Shown: positions 18,254-27,428, counted from the first letter of the stretch. The stretch: 64,000 nt of DNA from Asticcacaulis excentricus (GCF_003966695.1 NZ_AP018827.1:806001-870000); one strand, 5' to 3'. Program-made: numbers and translations. Notes: generated by a model from the sequence alone, not told the origin.

Positions 18254-18748
18254 CTATCCCCGCAGGTTCGGTAACGCCTTGACCAGTTTATGAGGGATGA
18301 GAACCAACACCAGACCGAGGATGGCACTCACACCCATCTGCCAGCCTTGGGCAACTATCGAGCTGCCTGATGTATCGGTGGCGATCATGCCCAGCCAAGG
18401 CCCCAGCCGGATCATGGCGGTATAGGCAAGATACAGACCGAAGAGGCGAAAAACCACAGCCTGCCACGCCTCGACTCCAGCACCGCTCTCAGAAGCCGCC
18501 TGCTGGGGCGGGGTAATTTGCCGGGCAATCCAGCTCGCCATCAGCCACAAACCGAGAATGAACGTCAAAAAAACGGCTATGGTCACAAGCGCCACGCCCC
18601 TCGACTGCGCATCCATTGTCGGCAAAAGAGGAAACGCGGCCGAAAACTCAAGCAATCGGCTGAATACATATATCGCCAACAGGCGGGCAGATATGAAGGC
18701 AATATCATAAGGCGTCACGCCTTTGGCAGATGTCTGATCGGTTTGCAT
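18254..18748 (-). CDS. Four-helix membrane protein, unknown function
   Basis: The 164-residue product has about four membrane segments and no motif I recognise. Its ATG (18748) lies 2 bp after the rarA stop codon, so it is translated from the rarA transcript, probably by coupling. Nothing in the sequence ties it to DNA repair. Confidence 0.65.
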   Translation of the reverse strand: MQTDQTSAKGVTPYDIAFISARLLAIYVFSRLLEFSAAFPLLPTMDAQSRGVALVTIAVFLTFILGLWLMASWIARQITPPQQAASESGAGVEAWQAVVFRLFGLYLAYTAMIRLGPWLGMIATDTSGSSIVAQGWQMGVSAILGLVLVLIPHKLVKALPNLRG

Positions 18749-18750
18749 CC

Positions 18751-20106
18751 TTATCCCCCCCTTTGCTGCTGTTTCTTTTCCCGCAATTGTGCCCAGTATT
18801 CAAGCCTTTGGCGCGTCTTGCCCTCGTGCCCCTCGCCTTTCGGGTCGTAGAAGCGCGGGCGTGCCATGCCGTCCGGAAAATAGTTCTGCCCTGAAAACCC
18901 GTCGGGGTCATCCGGGTCGTAGATATAGCCTTCGCCGTAGCCCAGTTGCTTCATCAATTTGGTAGGCGCATTGCGGATGACTTCGGGCGGGTCGAGCGTC
19001 GCGGTGTCCTTCGCCGCCTTCATCGCCGCCTTGAAGGCCGTATAGACGGCGTTCGATTTAGGGGCCGAGGCCATGTGGACAAGCGCCTGAGCAATGGCCA
19101 GTTCGCCTTCCGGTGAGCCCAGCACCTCATAGGTTTCGCGCGCCGCATTGGTCATGATCAGCGACATGGGATCGGCATTGCCGATGTCTTCGGAGGCCAT
19201 GCGCTGCATCCGTCGCACGATGTACAGCGGGTCTTCGCCCCCCTGAAGCATGCGCGCAAACCAGTAGAGCGCTGCATCGGGGTCGGAACCGCGCACCGAC
19301 TTATGCAGGGCCGAGATCAGGTTGTAGTGGCCTTCGCGGTCCTTATCGTAATTGGGGCGGCGCTTTTGCAGGTTTTGCAGCAGGGCCTCGCTGTTCAGCG
19401 GGGCCTCAAACCCCATCGAGGCCAGCGACTCGATCAGGGTCAGCAGATAGCGCCCGTCGCCGTCGGCCAGCCCTTTCAGCGTCTCCTTCGCCTCGTCCAT
19501 CAGCGGCAAGGCGTGCCCCAGATGCGTTTCGGCGCGGGTGATGAGCTTATCCATCGCCTCGTCATCGAGGCGTTTCAGCACAAAGACCTGACAGCGCGAC
19601 AAAAGCGCGCCGTTCAGCTCAAATGACGGGTTTTCCGTCGTCGCCCCGATCAGGGTGACCACGCCGGCTTCGACATAGGGCAGGAAACTGTCCTGCTGGG
19701 CGCGGTTAAAGCGGTGAATTTCATCGACAAACAGGACACTGTGCACCCCCTGATTGCGGCGGGCCTGCGCGTATTCAAAGGCCTTTTTCAGATCAGCGAC
19801 GCCGGAAAAAACCGCCGAAATCTGCTGAAACTCATAGCCGACGCTGGCCGCCAGCAACCGCGCAATGGTCGTCTTGCCGACGCCCGGCGGCCCCCACAGG
19901 ATCAGCGACGGCAAAAACCCACGATCGACGGCGCGCGCAATGGACCCGCCTTCGCCCAGCAGGTGGTCCTGCCCCACGATCTCGGACAGGGCCTGCGGCC
20001 GCAAACGCTCAGCCAGCGGCTTGAACCCTTCGGGGGCGGCGGTCAGGGTCGGAGCGGACGGCGTCAGGCCAGCCGCCTGAAACAGGTCATGGGGCGCAGA
20101 AGACAT
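18751..20106 (-). CDS. rarA: Replication-associated recombination protein A (MgsA/RarA), AAA+ ATPase
   Basis: With ATG at 20106 the product is 451 residues, the usual RarA length. It has LAERLRPQALSEIVGQDHLL, Walker A GPPGVGKTT at about 72-80, Walker B VLFVDEIHRF, the sensor segment IGATTENPSFELN, arginine-finger region LLSRCQVF, and the C-terminal MgsA domain (RMLQGGEDPLYIVRRM). RarA is a clamp-loader-like tetramer acting at stalled forks. An ATG six codons earlier is possible but adds non-family residues. Confidence 0.95.
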   Translation of the reverse strand: MSSAPHDLFQAAGLTPSAPTLTAAPEGFKPLAERLRPQALSEIVGQDHLLGEGGSIARAVDRGFLPSLILWGPPGVGKTTIARLLAASVGYEFQQISAVFSGVADLKKAFEYAQARRNQGVHSVLFVDEIHRFNRAQQDSFLPYVEAGVVTLIGATTENPSFELNGALLSRCQVFVLKRLDDEAMDKLITRAETHLGHALPLMDEAKETLKGLADGDGRYLLTLIESLASMGFEAPLNSEALLQNLQKRRPNYDKDREGHYNLISALHKSVRGSDPDAALYWFARMLQGGEDPLYIVRRMQRMASEDIGNADPMSLIMTNAARETYEVLGSPEGELAIAQALVHMASAPKSNAVYTAFKAAMKAAKDTATLDPPEVIRNAPTKLMKQLGYGEGYIYDPDDPDGFSGQNYFPDGMARPRFYDPKGEGHEGKTRQRLEYWAQLREKKQQQRGG

Positions 20107-20197
20107 GGAACATGTATAGAACAAACGTAGGTCAGGTCAAACAACAAATGACAAATATTCAGCCCTTTGTTAATGTGATTTGCGACCGGAGGGGACA

Positions 20198-20485
20198 ATG
20201 CAGCGCCGGATATGGTTCAAGCCAATCAGGGTTTACTCAAATTATTGGTGGGTGCGTACATTTTCCCGAAAGCCCGTCGAACCGGACGAAGTGTTCCTCT
20301 TTCCCTGTAGCTGGCAGGGGGCTTTAATTTACCTCATCGCCGGAGGTCTATGTTTCGGCACGGCTCGCCTCGCCCTTTATCTGCATACGATCAAACCGGA
20401 ATACGGCCTCGCCGGATGGGCAGGCTTTGGTGCGATCCTTCTGGTGACCATGATGGTGGCCATACATTTTTCAGAACGACGCTGA
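20198..20485 (+). CDS. Small membrane protein, unknown function
   Basis: GGAGGGG lies directly before ATG 20198, so I prefer this start to the one 18 bases upstream. The 95-residue product has a soluble N-terminal part and two membrane helices (ALIYLIAGGLCFGTARLAL and a helix ending MMVAIHF). No family recognised. It is divergent from rarA, with about 90 bp between. Confidence 0.6.
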   Translation: MQRRIWFKPIRVYSNYWWVRTFSRKPVEPDEVFLFPCSWQGALIYLIAGGLCFGTARLALYLHTIKPEYGLAGWAGFGAILLVTMMVAIHFSERR

Positions 20486-20566
20486 GGCGCATGAGGGCGG
20501 CCTAAAAGCCTTTCAAAGCCGGTTGAACGCTCTCCTCCCTGTCGCATCAGCGATGGGGAGGAGATA

Positions 20567-21070
20567 TCAGCCGGACTTCTTATACGGTGTGCCGTCGGGC
20601 CATTTGCCGATGCGGGCGGCGCGTTGTTCGCGCATTTGAGCCTGTTTGTCGGCCCAGGCCTTTGACCACTCACCGTGCGGAGAGGCCGCGGGCGTTGCCT
20701 GTGGTTTCGCCTCTTCTGTCCGCTCAGTGGCCGCCGCCCCTCCCGTCACGGGGGTGCCTGTCTCCTCCCCTGTAAGCCCGTAAGAGCGCGACGGTGGCGG
20801 TGGATCAGCGCGAAGGCGACGAGACGCAGCGGGCGTTTCGGTCGGAGTTGCCTCATTGACCGGCTTCGGTTTCGCCTTCAGCAGTGGCGTGTATATCCCC
20901 CGCAACATCCGCTCGACGGCCATGATGGCGCGGGCGGTGCGGCCAATCTCTATAGCCGTCGTCGGGCGCGGGGCGGTTTCGAGCGCGGTGAGGAGTTGAT
21001 CGGCGAGACGCATCAGGCGATCATAGGAGGCGGTGTGGGCGGCGGGGATGTGGGGAGCGATCTGTGTCAT
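20567..21070 (-). CDS. Hypothetical protein with helical N-terminus and low-complexity tail
   Basis: About 167 residues from ATG 21070 (a GTG eight codons earlier is open). Residues 1-70 look helical (SYDRLMRLADQLLTALE, ARAIMAVERMLRGIY). Residues 70-140 are Pro/Ala/Thr/Glu-rich and probably disordered. The end (WSKAWADKQAQMREQRAARIGKW) is helical and charged. No signal peptide or known motif. Codon use is typical of the window, so it is probably a real gene. Confidence 0.5.
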   Translation of the reverse strand: MTQIAPHIPAAHTASYDRLMRLADQLLTALETAPRPTTAIEIGRTARAIMAVERMLRGIYTPLLKAKPKPVNEATPTETPAASRRLRADPPPPSRSYGLTGEETGTPVTGGAAATERTEEAKPQATPAASPHGEWSKAWADKQAQMREQRAARIGKWPDGTPYKKSG

Positions 21071-21170
21071 GAGCCCAGCATGACAGAGGTTCACGCGGCG
21101 GGGACAGATGTCTCGAAAACGCGCTTAAGCGGTTGAAATTGTGTCTGTCTCAGCGGGGATAGATTTTTTT

Positions 21171-21295
21171 GCCACGGATAGACACGGATGGCGGGCTTTG
21201 CCCGCCGAACACGGATGATCCGCGCTCCGGGCTTCTCAGACGCGCAATGCATATCCGTGAGGCCGCGCCAGCGGCCATCCGTGTCTATCCGTGGC
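21171..21295. repeat. Family C dispersed inverted repeat, copy 2
   Basis: GCCACGGATAGACACGGATG (from 21171) is a perfect complement of the arm ending at 21295; each arm is 22 bp. Outside the arms are seven T on the left and six A on the right. The interior contains GGCGGGC/GCCCGCC and CCGCGC hairpins. The word CCACGGATnnACACGGAT parallels CCACAGATnACACAGAT of copy 1. Confidence 0.85.
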
Positions 21296-21304
21296 CAAAA
21301 AACC

Positions 21305-21622
21305 TCAAAAGCTCTCGAAATCCTCAGACAGGCGCATATGTTCGATGATCGTTTCGCGCGCCTCATCATCGGCGTGCGACAGGTCAAGCACCGCATCGCC
21401 GGAATCGAGCACCCGCAAGGACAGTACCTCACCCATATAGGCAAAGCGCGGTATTTTGGGCCCAAACAGACGCTCGCGCCGCGCCTCAACCTGCACGTCC
21501 AGCGTTCGTGCCAGCGCTGCCTCGATGGGTTTCAACGGCACCAGGGTCTGACCCTTGTCACGGGGAAAGCGTATCACACCGAAATTCCGGCGATCCAACT
21601 CAAAGCGCACGCGCTGCGACAT
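21305..21622 (-). CDS. Conserved-looking hypothetical protein
   Basis: The 105-residue product (MSQRVRFELDRRNFGVIRFPRDKG) appears to be a compact mixed alpha/beta domain with no signal or membrane segment. It ends 10 bp before the family C repeat, which may act as its 3' structure. It lies 45 bp downstream of the HNH gene on the same strand and may share its transcript. I do not recognise a family. Confidence 0.6.
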   Translation of the reverse strand: MSQRVRFELDRRNFGVIRFPRDKGQTLVPLKPIEAALARTLDVQVEARRERLFGPKIPRFAYMGEVLSLRVLDSGDAVLDLSHADDEARETIIEHMRLSEDFESF

Positions 21623-21668
21623 GTCTTAATCAGCCCGAAGAATACCCATATACGCCCCTCAGCCCCCG

Positions 21669-22229
21669 TCAGGGTTCGAGCAGCGTATCCCAATACAGGT
21701 AATCTACCCAACTTTCGTGAAGATAGTGAGGCGGAAAACGCCGTCCCAGCTCCTGAAGCTGATACATTGTCGGGCGGTGTGGACTTTTGGCCAGTGCCAT
21801 CTGTGCCTGTTGGGGAGTTTTTCCCCCTTTACGCAAGTTGCAGGGGGCGCAGGCGGTGATGATATTGGTCCAGGTGGACTTACCGCCCTGCGAAACGGGC
21901 AGCACATGGTCAAAGGTGAGGTCGTGGCGGCAGCCGCAATACTGACAACTGAACTGATCGCGCAGGAAGACATTATAGCGCGTGAAGGCCGGCGGCCGGT
22001 TCTGGTCGATATAGGTCTTGAGGCTGATGACGCTGGGCAAACGCATGGTCATCGAGGGCGAGCGGATTTCGACATCATAGGTCGAAACCACATCGACGCG
22101 ACCTTCGAACACCGCCTTGACGACATCCTGCCACGGGCGGGTCGAAAGCGGATAATAGGAGAGCGGCCTGAAATCGGCATTCAGGACCAGGGCCCGCCAG
22201 TCAGAGGGCGGATTTTTCAGGACCTGCAT
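21669..22229 (-). CDS. HNH endonuclease
   Basis: ATG at 22229 has GGAGG five bases upstream and gives a 186-residue protein. The N-terminal part (WRALVLNADFRPLSYYPLS) is typical of a housekeeping HNH family common in alphaproteobacteria. The nuclease core is CQYCGCRHDLTFDHVLPVSQ, then GGKSTWTNIITAC and CNLRKG, giving zinc CxxC pairs and the catalytic DH. DNA target and role are unknown. It lies at a divergent junction with gluQ. A single perfect TTATCCACA is found at 22303-22311 in the intergenic space. Confidence 0.85.
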   Translation of the reverse strand: MQVLKNPPSDWRALVLNADFRPLSYYPLSTRPWQDVVKAVFEGRVDVVSTYDVEIRSPSMTMRLPSVISLKTYIDQNRPPAFTRYNVFLRDQFSCQYCGCRHDLTFDHVLPVSQGGKSTWTNIITACAPCNLRKGGKTPQQAQMALAKSPHRPTMYQLQELGRRFPPHYLHESWVDYLYWDTLLEP

Positions 22230-22383
22230 GGACGCCTCCATGCGATCGGGGATGCAACGGGATAATCGTACCGGAAGACCGAACTCCTTCTTGCTGAGAA
22301 GCTTATCCACAAGCTCAGTAAGAACCCGATTCCGCAAAAAGAAAACAGTGAACTTTGCATGACAGCGTTTATAGGAAGGACTT

Positions 22384-23211
22384 ATGACCTACCGCACTCG
22401 TTTTGCCCCCTCGCCGACCGGCTACCTGCATCTGGGCCATGCCTATGCGGCCCTGACGGCGTTTGAGGCGGCGCGTCAGGCGGACGGTGACTGCCTGTTG
22501 CGGATCGAAGACATAGATCGCACGCGCTGCCGCCTGGAATACGAGACAGGGATTTATGAAGACCTGCGCGGGCTGGGGCTGGCGTGGCCTGAGCCGGTAT
22601 TGCGGCAATCCGATCATCTGGCCGACTATGAGGCGGCACTGGAGAGTTTGCGGGCGCGCGGGCTGGTCTATGCCTGTTACAAGACGCGCAAGGAACTGGC
22701 GCAGGCGGCGCAGGGCGCCCCCCAGGAAGGGGATGCTGTAGCGGAGAATGGACCGGCTGAGCGCGAACCCTCATGGCGTCTGTCCTTGGCGGCGGCGCGC
22801 GAAGCGCTGGGCGCAAAGTGGGACCGGCTGGGTTTTGTCGAAACGGGTCAGGGTCCCAACGGTGAAACCGGCCCGCAGAGGGCGCGGCCTGAGGTCAATG
22901 GCGATGTGGTGCTGGGGCGCAAAGACATCGGCGTCGCCTACCATCTGGCGGTGGTGATTGACGATGCGCGGCAAGGTGTTACCCACATCCACCGCGGCCA
23001 CGACCTGTTTGCCGCCACCCACACGCAGGTTCTGCTGCAAGGTTTGCTGGGTTTGCCGACGCCGGTGTATCGCCATCACGCCTTACTGCTCGACGATCAG
23101 GGAAGGCGACTTGCCAAACGCAAGGGATCAAAAAGCCTGCGTGACTACCGGCACGAAGGCATGGACGCCGAAGCGATCAAGGCCCTGATCGCCGCGACAC
23201 CGAAGGCGTGA
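22384..23211 (+). CDS. gluQ: Glutamyl-Q tRNA(Asp) synthetase
   Basis: The 275-residue product has the class I synthetase catalytic domain without an anticodon-binding domain: RFAPSPTGYLHLGHAYAAL with the HIGH-type HLGH (residues 16-19), RIEDIDRTRC, and the KMSKS-equivalent KRKGSKSLRDYR near the end. Enzymes of this size attach glutamate to queuosine in tRNA(Asp). AGGAAGGA precedes ATG 22384. A segment around residues 110-130 (QGAPQEGDAVAENGP) appears to be a lineage-specific insertion. Confidence 0.93.
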   Translation: MTYRTRFAPSPTGYLHLGHAYAALTAFEAARQADGDCLLRIEDIDRTRCRLEYETGIYEDLRGLGLAWPEPVLRQSDHLADYEAALESLRARGLVYACYKTRKELAQAAQGAPQEGDAVAENGPAEREPSWRLSLAAAREALGAKWDRLGFVETGQGPNGETGPQRARPEVNGDVVLGRKDIGVAYHLAVVIDDARQGVTHIHRGHDLFAATHTQVLLQGLLGLPTPVYRHHALLLDDQGRRLAKRKGSKSLRDYRHEGMDAEAIKALIAATPKA

Positions 23212-23243
23212 AAAAGCCGCCCCGCGAACGGGACGGCCTCTTT
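23211..23243. terminator. Bidirectional terminator between gluQ and the cold-shock gene
   Basis: GCCGCCCCG (23216-23224) pairs with CGGGACGGC (23229-23237) apart from one mismatch, loop CGAA. Five A on the left serve as a T-tract for the minus-strand cold-shock gene, and CTCTTT on the right serves gluQ. Confidence 0.75.
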
Positions 23244-23266
23244 AAAAACCCTTGAAGATAAGGGAA

Positions 23267-23470
23267 TTACAGCAGTTGCAGATTGACAGCGGCGGTCTTG
23301 CCGCGCTCGGTCTGAAGCTCGTAGGAGAGCTTCTGACCGTCCGCCAGCCCTTGCAGGCCCGCGCGCTGAACAGCGGTGATGTGGACAAAGACGTCGTTAC
23401 CGCCTTCGGCCGGTTGAATAAAACCAAAACCCTTGGTGGCATTGAACCACTTAACCGTACCTTCGGCCAT
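23267..23470 (-). CDS. Cold-shock domain protein (Csp family)
   Basis: The 67-residue product is a single cold-shock domain: GTVKWFNATKGFGFIQP holds RNP1 (KGFGFI) and DVFVHI is RNP2. It binds single-stranded RNA or DNA and melts RNA structure. AAGGAGAG precedes ATG at 23470. The upstream region is long and non-coding, as is common for cold-shock leaders, but no conserved leader element can be confirmed here. Confidence 0.95.
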   Translation of the reverse strand: MAEGTVKWFNATKGFGFIQPAEGGNDVFVHITAVQRAGLQGLADGQKLSYELQTERGKTAAVNLQLL

Positions 23471-23912
23471 GTGCTCTCCTTAGTCAAAAGCAGTATCGAG
23501 GTGTTCGGGAGCAAATCTCCCCACAATCGTCGGTCTCGGTAGCGCAGTTTGAGTTCAGGAAAACAGGAAATCCCGTCTCCGAGCAGTCAGCAGCCAGATC
23601 ACGAATTGCGACAGAGAGTAAGACGCAGCTTTTGAGAGCGGTCAAATAAAAATCCCATATAGACCACCCCCTGCGGCAATAAATCATCGTTACCGAATTG
23701 TGATCTCAAAATTCATTATTAATACTTACTGCGACTGAGCCGAAGTTGCTTGTTTAGTCAGGGTATTATTGTGCCAGATGCGACGACCCGGCGGGCTCAG
23801 TCGTAACCTTCGGGATAGGGCACGTCCGGCCGGTCATCGGCATTCAACCGCCTTGCCGTTCCGACTGATCCGACCTAACACTGTACTAAACCTCTGTCTA
23901 TTCAGGTCACCC
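23471..23912. other. Non-coding interval between the cold-shock gene and the hydrolase-like gene
   Basis: This 440 bp holds the divergent promoters of the two genes and probably the cold-shock mRNA leader. It is more AT-rich than average between 23640 and 23770. I see no convincing gene or repeat. Confidence 0.4.
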
Positions 23913-24995
23913 ATGCGTTTGTCGCCCCCCCGTCAGTCCGTCCTGAGACGCCTCCTTCTGCGTCAGGTGTTGCGCCTGCCGTTTGCCGTGCTGAAATTCC
24001 TCTCCGGCGGCGGCATTGTGCACGTGGACGGGCGCACGCTTGACACCCAGATCACCTTCCTGTGGAAGACCTTTTTCGCGCGTCAGGATCAGCGCACACC
24101 GCTCAGCCTGACCGGCACCTCGGTCGAAGGGGCGCGCGAAGACTGGCAGGAGGCGGCGGCCCTGATGAGCGCGGGGTCTGAGGTGCGGGTGAAGGTCGAA
24201 GCCGCCGGTGATGGCGGGCTGGTCAATGGCCAACTGATCCGGCCACAGCGTATCGACCACAATTCCCCGCTGCTGGTGCTGTTCCACGACGGCGGCGGTG
24301 TGCTGGGTGGCCCCGAACTGAGCCTCGCCTTTGCCAGCCTGCTGGCGCATGAGGCGCGCTGTCCGGTGTTTTTACCCGCCTACCGACTGGCCCCCGAACA
24401 CCGCTTTCCGGCGGGGTATGACGACGCGCGTCTGGCCTGGGACTGGGCGCTGGCCAATCTGGGTCGGTTGGGCGCGACCTCGGGTAAGGCGGCCATTGGC
24501 GGCATCGGCATGGGCGGCAATATGGCGGCGCGCCTGTGTCTGGATCTGCGGCGTGATTTCAAGCCCTTGCCCGTGGCGCAACTGTTGGTCACCCCCCTGC
24601 TCGACCTTGCAGACCCTGACCTGAAAGCGAGCCGCTTCGCCCGAAGCTGGCCGATCAGCGCCGCCGATCTTGATATCATGATCGGCCACTATGCCGGCGC
24701 GGGCACGGGCCTGAGCGACGTCGCCCTGTCGCCGCTACGCGAAGAGGTGATCAATGGTCAGCCCCGGACCCTGATCGTCTCTGGCGGGCTTGATCCGCTG
24801 GCGGCTCAGGCCGAACGCTATGCGCGGCGTCTGATAGAGGGCCGCACGCACACCCTCTATCGCCGCTATGACACAATGCCTCTGGGCTTTCCGCTGTTTG
24901 CCGGAGTGGTCGATCACGCTGAGGCCGCCGTGCGCGATATGGCGGCCCTGTGGAGTGAACTGACCACCTCACCGGATCAGGACGCCGGGGTGTAG
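23913..24995 (+). CDS. HSL-type alpha/beta-hydrolase fold protein lacking catalytic Ser and His
   Basis: From ATG 23913 the product is 360 residues; an upstream TTG-type start would add non-family residues. The fold is the hormone-sensitive-lipase family: LVLFHDGGGVLGG (HGGG region, residues 125-129), PAYRLAPEHRFPAGYDDA, the nucleophile-elbow position GGIGMGGN (196-203), SGGLDPL with Asp294, and the terminal TMPLGF. In active members the elbow is GDSAGG and the last motif is HGF. Here Gly199 replaces Ser and Leu324 replaces His, while Asp is kept. The protein is probably not a serine hydrolase. It overlaps the abgT-like gene tail-to-tail by 19 bp. Confidence 0.82.
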   Translation: MRLSPPRQSVLRRLLLRQVLRLPFAVLKFLSGGGIVHVDGRTLDTQITFLWKTFFARQDQRTPLSLTGTSVEGAREDWQEAAALMSAGSEVRVKVEAAGDGGLVNGQLIRPQRIDHNSPLLVLFHDGGGVLGGPELSLAFASLLAHEARCPVFLPAYRLAPEHRFPAGYDDARLAWDWALANLGRLGATSGKAAIGGIGMGGNMAARLCLDLRRDFKPLPVAQLLVTPLLDLADPDLKASRFARSWPISAADLDIMIGHYAGAGTGLSDVALSPLREEVINGQPRTLIVSGGLDPLAAQAERYARRLIEGRTHTLYRRYDTMPLGFPLFAGVVDHAEAAVRDMAALWSELTTSPDQDAGV

Positions 24996-26578
24996 TGCAC
25001 CTGCGCGCCCGGCCCCAGCGGCAGGTCCAGCGCCACCCAAGCTGCCGTCAGACCGATCCCCGCCACCATGAAGCTCAGCGCATAGGGCAGCATCAGGGCC
25101 AGCAGCGACCCTACCCCCATGCTCTTGTCCCACCGGCGTGTGAAGGCCAGAATCAGCGGGAAATAGGACATCAGCGGCGTCATGATATTGGTATAGCTGT
25201 CGCCCATGCGGTAGGCCGCCGTGGTCATTTCCGGTGAAATACCGACCAGCATGAACATCGGCACCACCACGGGGGCCAGCGCCGACCACTTGGCCGAGGC
25301 CGAGCCGATAAACAGGTCGAGAATCGACGAGAACAGCAACACGCTGACCAGAAGCAGCGGAGCGGGCAAATCCCACGCCTTGAGGATTTCGGCCCCATTG
25401 ATGGCGGTGATCGGCCCCAGCCGTGACCAGTTGAACATGGCGACAAAGTGCGCGGCGAAGAAGGCAAAGACCAGGTAGGGCGCCAGCGAGCGTATCCCCT
25501 CGCCCATCATCTTCACCACATCATTGTCGGATGTGATGGTCCCGGCCGCCGTCCCAAAAGCGATCGCCGTGGTGATAAACAGCAGGAAGAAGCCAGCGAT
25601 CAGGGCGGCATAGAAGGGCTGAAGCTGCGCCGGGCCTGTGGCCTCCTCGTTGATCAGGGGCGTATAGCCGGGCCACAGGGCCAGAGCCGCAAAACCGGCG
25701 ACGACCAGCACCGCGACGATCCCGGCGCGTTTCAGACCTGTTTTCTCAGCGGGTGTGATTTCGGACTTGGCCAGTTCGGCCTGAAGTTCGGTGTCCGGCG
25801 AACCGCCCCATTTGCCCAGACGCGGTTCGACCACCTTATCGGTGATAAACCACGCCACCGGGGTGAACAGGCCGACAATGGCGAGGATGAACCACCAGTT
25901 GCCGAGCGGGTTCATCGTCCATGCCGGGTCGATGATGCGGGCAGCCTCCTGCGTGAAGCCGAACAGCAACACGTCGATCTGCCCCGGTGTGATATTGCCG
26001 GCATAGCCGCCCGACACAGCGGCAAAGGCCGCGGCGATCCCCACCAGCGGGTGCCTGCCGACCGAGGCATAGATCAGCCCGGCCAGAGGGATAAACACCA
26101 CATAGGCCGCATCGGACGCATGGTGCGACACCATGCCGGTGATGATCACGCATGGGGTCAGGATGGCGCGCGGGGCATTGCGCAGCGAGGAGCGGATCAG
26201 CGCCGAAAACAGGCCTGAGCATTCGGCCACGGCGGCCCCATACATGACCACGACCACCACGCCCAGTGGCGCAAAACCGGTCAGGGTCTTGGGCATATCA
26301 ACCAGCAGCCGCCCGATATTTTCGGCAGTAAACAGACTGGTCGCCGTATAGGTCACCACACCGTTGTCGAGCGTCGCCCAGTGCGGGGCTTCCTCGCCGC
26401 TATAGGGGATGGAGGCCGACCAGCCGAAATGCGCGCCGATGGTCGAAAGCACCATCAGCCCAAGGATCAGCCAGACGAAGATCATCACCGGGTCAGGCAG
26501 CAGATTGCCGGCCTTTTCGACCAGCCCCAGAAACCCTTTGGATCGCCGTATGGCGTCTTGCGATTGCGGCTCGGTCAC
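24977..26578 (-). CDS. AbgT-family transporter
   Basis: The 533-residue product is a multi-pass inner-membrane protein of the AbgT family: GNLLPDPVMIFVWLILG at the start, FAPLGVVVVVMYGAAVAE, a HHASDAAYVVFIPLAG segment, and GYAGNITPGQIDVLLFGFTQEAA. Members import p-aminobenzoyl-glutamate or export sulfonamides and related folate precursors. No abgA/abgB hydrolase genes lie beside it, so substrate use cannot be assigned. GTG at 26578 is the start. Confidence 0.9.
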   Translation of the reverse strand: MTEPQSQDAIRRSKGFLGLVEKAGNLLPDPVMIFVWLILGLMVLSTIGAHFGWSASIPYSGEEAPHWATLDNGVVTYTATSLFTAENIGRLLVDMPKTLTGFAPLGVVVVVMYGAAVAECSGLFSALIRSSLRNAPRAILTPCVIITGMVSHHASDAAYVVFIPLAGLIYASVGRHPLVGIAAAFAAVSGGYAGNITPGQIDVLLFGFTQEAARIIDPAWTMNPLGNWWFILAIVGLFTPVAWFITDKVVEPRLGKWGGSPDTELQAELAKSEITPAEKTGLKRAGIVAVLVVAGFAALALWPGYTPLINEEATGPAQLQPFYAALIAGFFLLFITTAIAFGTAAGTITSDNDVVKMMGEGIRSLAPYLVFAFFAAHFVAMFNWSRLGPITAINGAEILKAWDLPAPLLLVSVLLFSSILDLFIGSASAKWSALAPVVVPMFMLVGISPEMTTAAYRMGDSYTNIMTPLMSYFPLILAFTRRWDKSMGVGSLLALMLPYALSFMVAGIGLTAAWVALDLPLGPGAQVHYTPAS

Positions 26579-26845
26579 CCTGCGCGTCCTTTTACTTTAA
26601 AAGCTTAGGTTAGCGAAGCTTTTACGTCTGTAAACCGGGGCCAGGGCGTGCAATCGATGGCAATTCACAAAAAACAAAAATGAGATAAGGACAGAGATGC
26701 TTTGCGAGCATCACTCAACGTCTCCTCACGTCTTTATCTTAATGACGTGGCGACTGAATACACTCGCCACATATCCGTTCATGCGCGGTTCAGGCAGGCA
26801 GGGTTAGTCTGTGAGCATAGGGATGGGGCAAGACAGGAGACCGTT

Positions 26846-27247
26846 ATGAAACGCATAATGACTACGTCCTTGCTGGCTATGATGGCTGGCTCCCTGCTGA
26901 TGGCCGACGTCGCGGCGGCGCATCCGCGTGACCACGACCGTCATGATCGACACGAGCGTTATGACCGCTACGACCGCTATGACCGTTATGACGACCGGCG
27001 CGGGCGTTACGACTATTACCGCAGCTATGACCGCGGCCGCCATTATGGCTGGCGTGAGCGTTCTGACTGGCGTCGCGGGGGTTATGTCGCCTATCGCGAC
27101 TGGGACCGCGGCTACGCCATAGATTACCGCCGCCACCGCCACCTCTACGCCCCGCCGCGCGGCTATGAGTGGCGTCAGGTCGATGACCGCTACGTGCTGG
27201 CGGCCGTCGCCACCGGCCTGATCGCGGCCATTGTGCTCAGTAATTAG
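26846..27247 (+). CDS. RcnB-family periplasmic protein
   Basis: From ATG 26846 (CAGGAG upstream) the product is 133 residues. It has a signal peptide ending ADVAAA, then a His/Asp/Arg/Tyr-rich repeat region (HDRHDRHERYDRYDRYD, residues about 29-60), and the RcnB-like end YRRHRHLYAPPRGYEWRQV with DDRYVLAAVATGLI. RcnB-type proteins work with RcnA in nickel/cobalt homeostasis, but many family members lie away from metal genes, as here. The HD-rich segment could bind metal. Confidence 0.8.
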   Translation: MKRIMTTSLLAMMAGSLLMADVAAAHPRDHDRHDRHERYDRYDRYDRYDDRRGRYDYYRSYDRGRHYGWRERSDWRRGGYVAYRDWDRGYAIDYRRHRHLYAPPRGYEWRQVDDRYVLAAVATGLIAAIVLSN

Positions 27248-27285
27248 AATGGTTTAAGTCAGCGCAATCAGGATCACACCCTGAG

Positions 27286-27318
27286 CGGGTTTCGTTCCAT
27301 CGGAATGAAACCCGTTTT
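27286..27318 (+). terminator. Intrinsic terminator of the RcnB-like gene
   Basis: CGGGTTTCGTTCC (27286-27298) pairs with GGAATGAAACCCG (27302-27314) with one mismatch, followed by TTTT. Confidence 0.85.
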
Positions 27319-27428
27319 CGTTGTGTCTGCTTACCCCCTACAGGGGTAAACCACATGAATATGCAGTCCAACCCAACCCTCCCGCCTGTTAGGCTCCGGA
27401 TGAAATAGGCAAACATGGGAGACTGATC

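Noticed and set aside
22303-22311. Perfect DnaA box TTATCCACA as a replication-origin signal
   Set aside because: Only a single box is present, with no AT-rich unwinding region or origin genes nearby. One such nonamer is expected by chance about every 130 kb.
23484-23687. 67-codon frame upstream of the cold-shock gene
   Set aside because: Atypical composition, no ribosome site and location in the probable cold-shock leader.
26579-26845. Possible gene between the AbgT and RcnB-like genes
   Set aside because: The open frame upstream of ATG 26846 is only an extension without ribosome site or family residues; the signal peptide starts at 26846.
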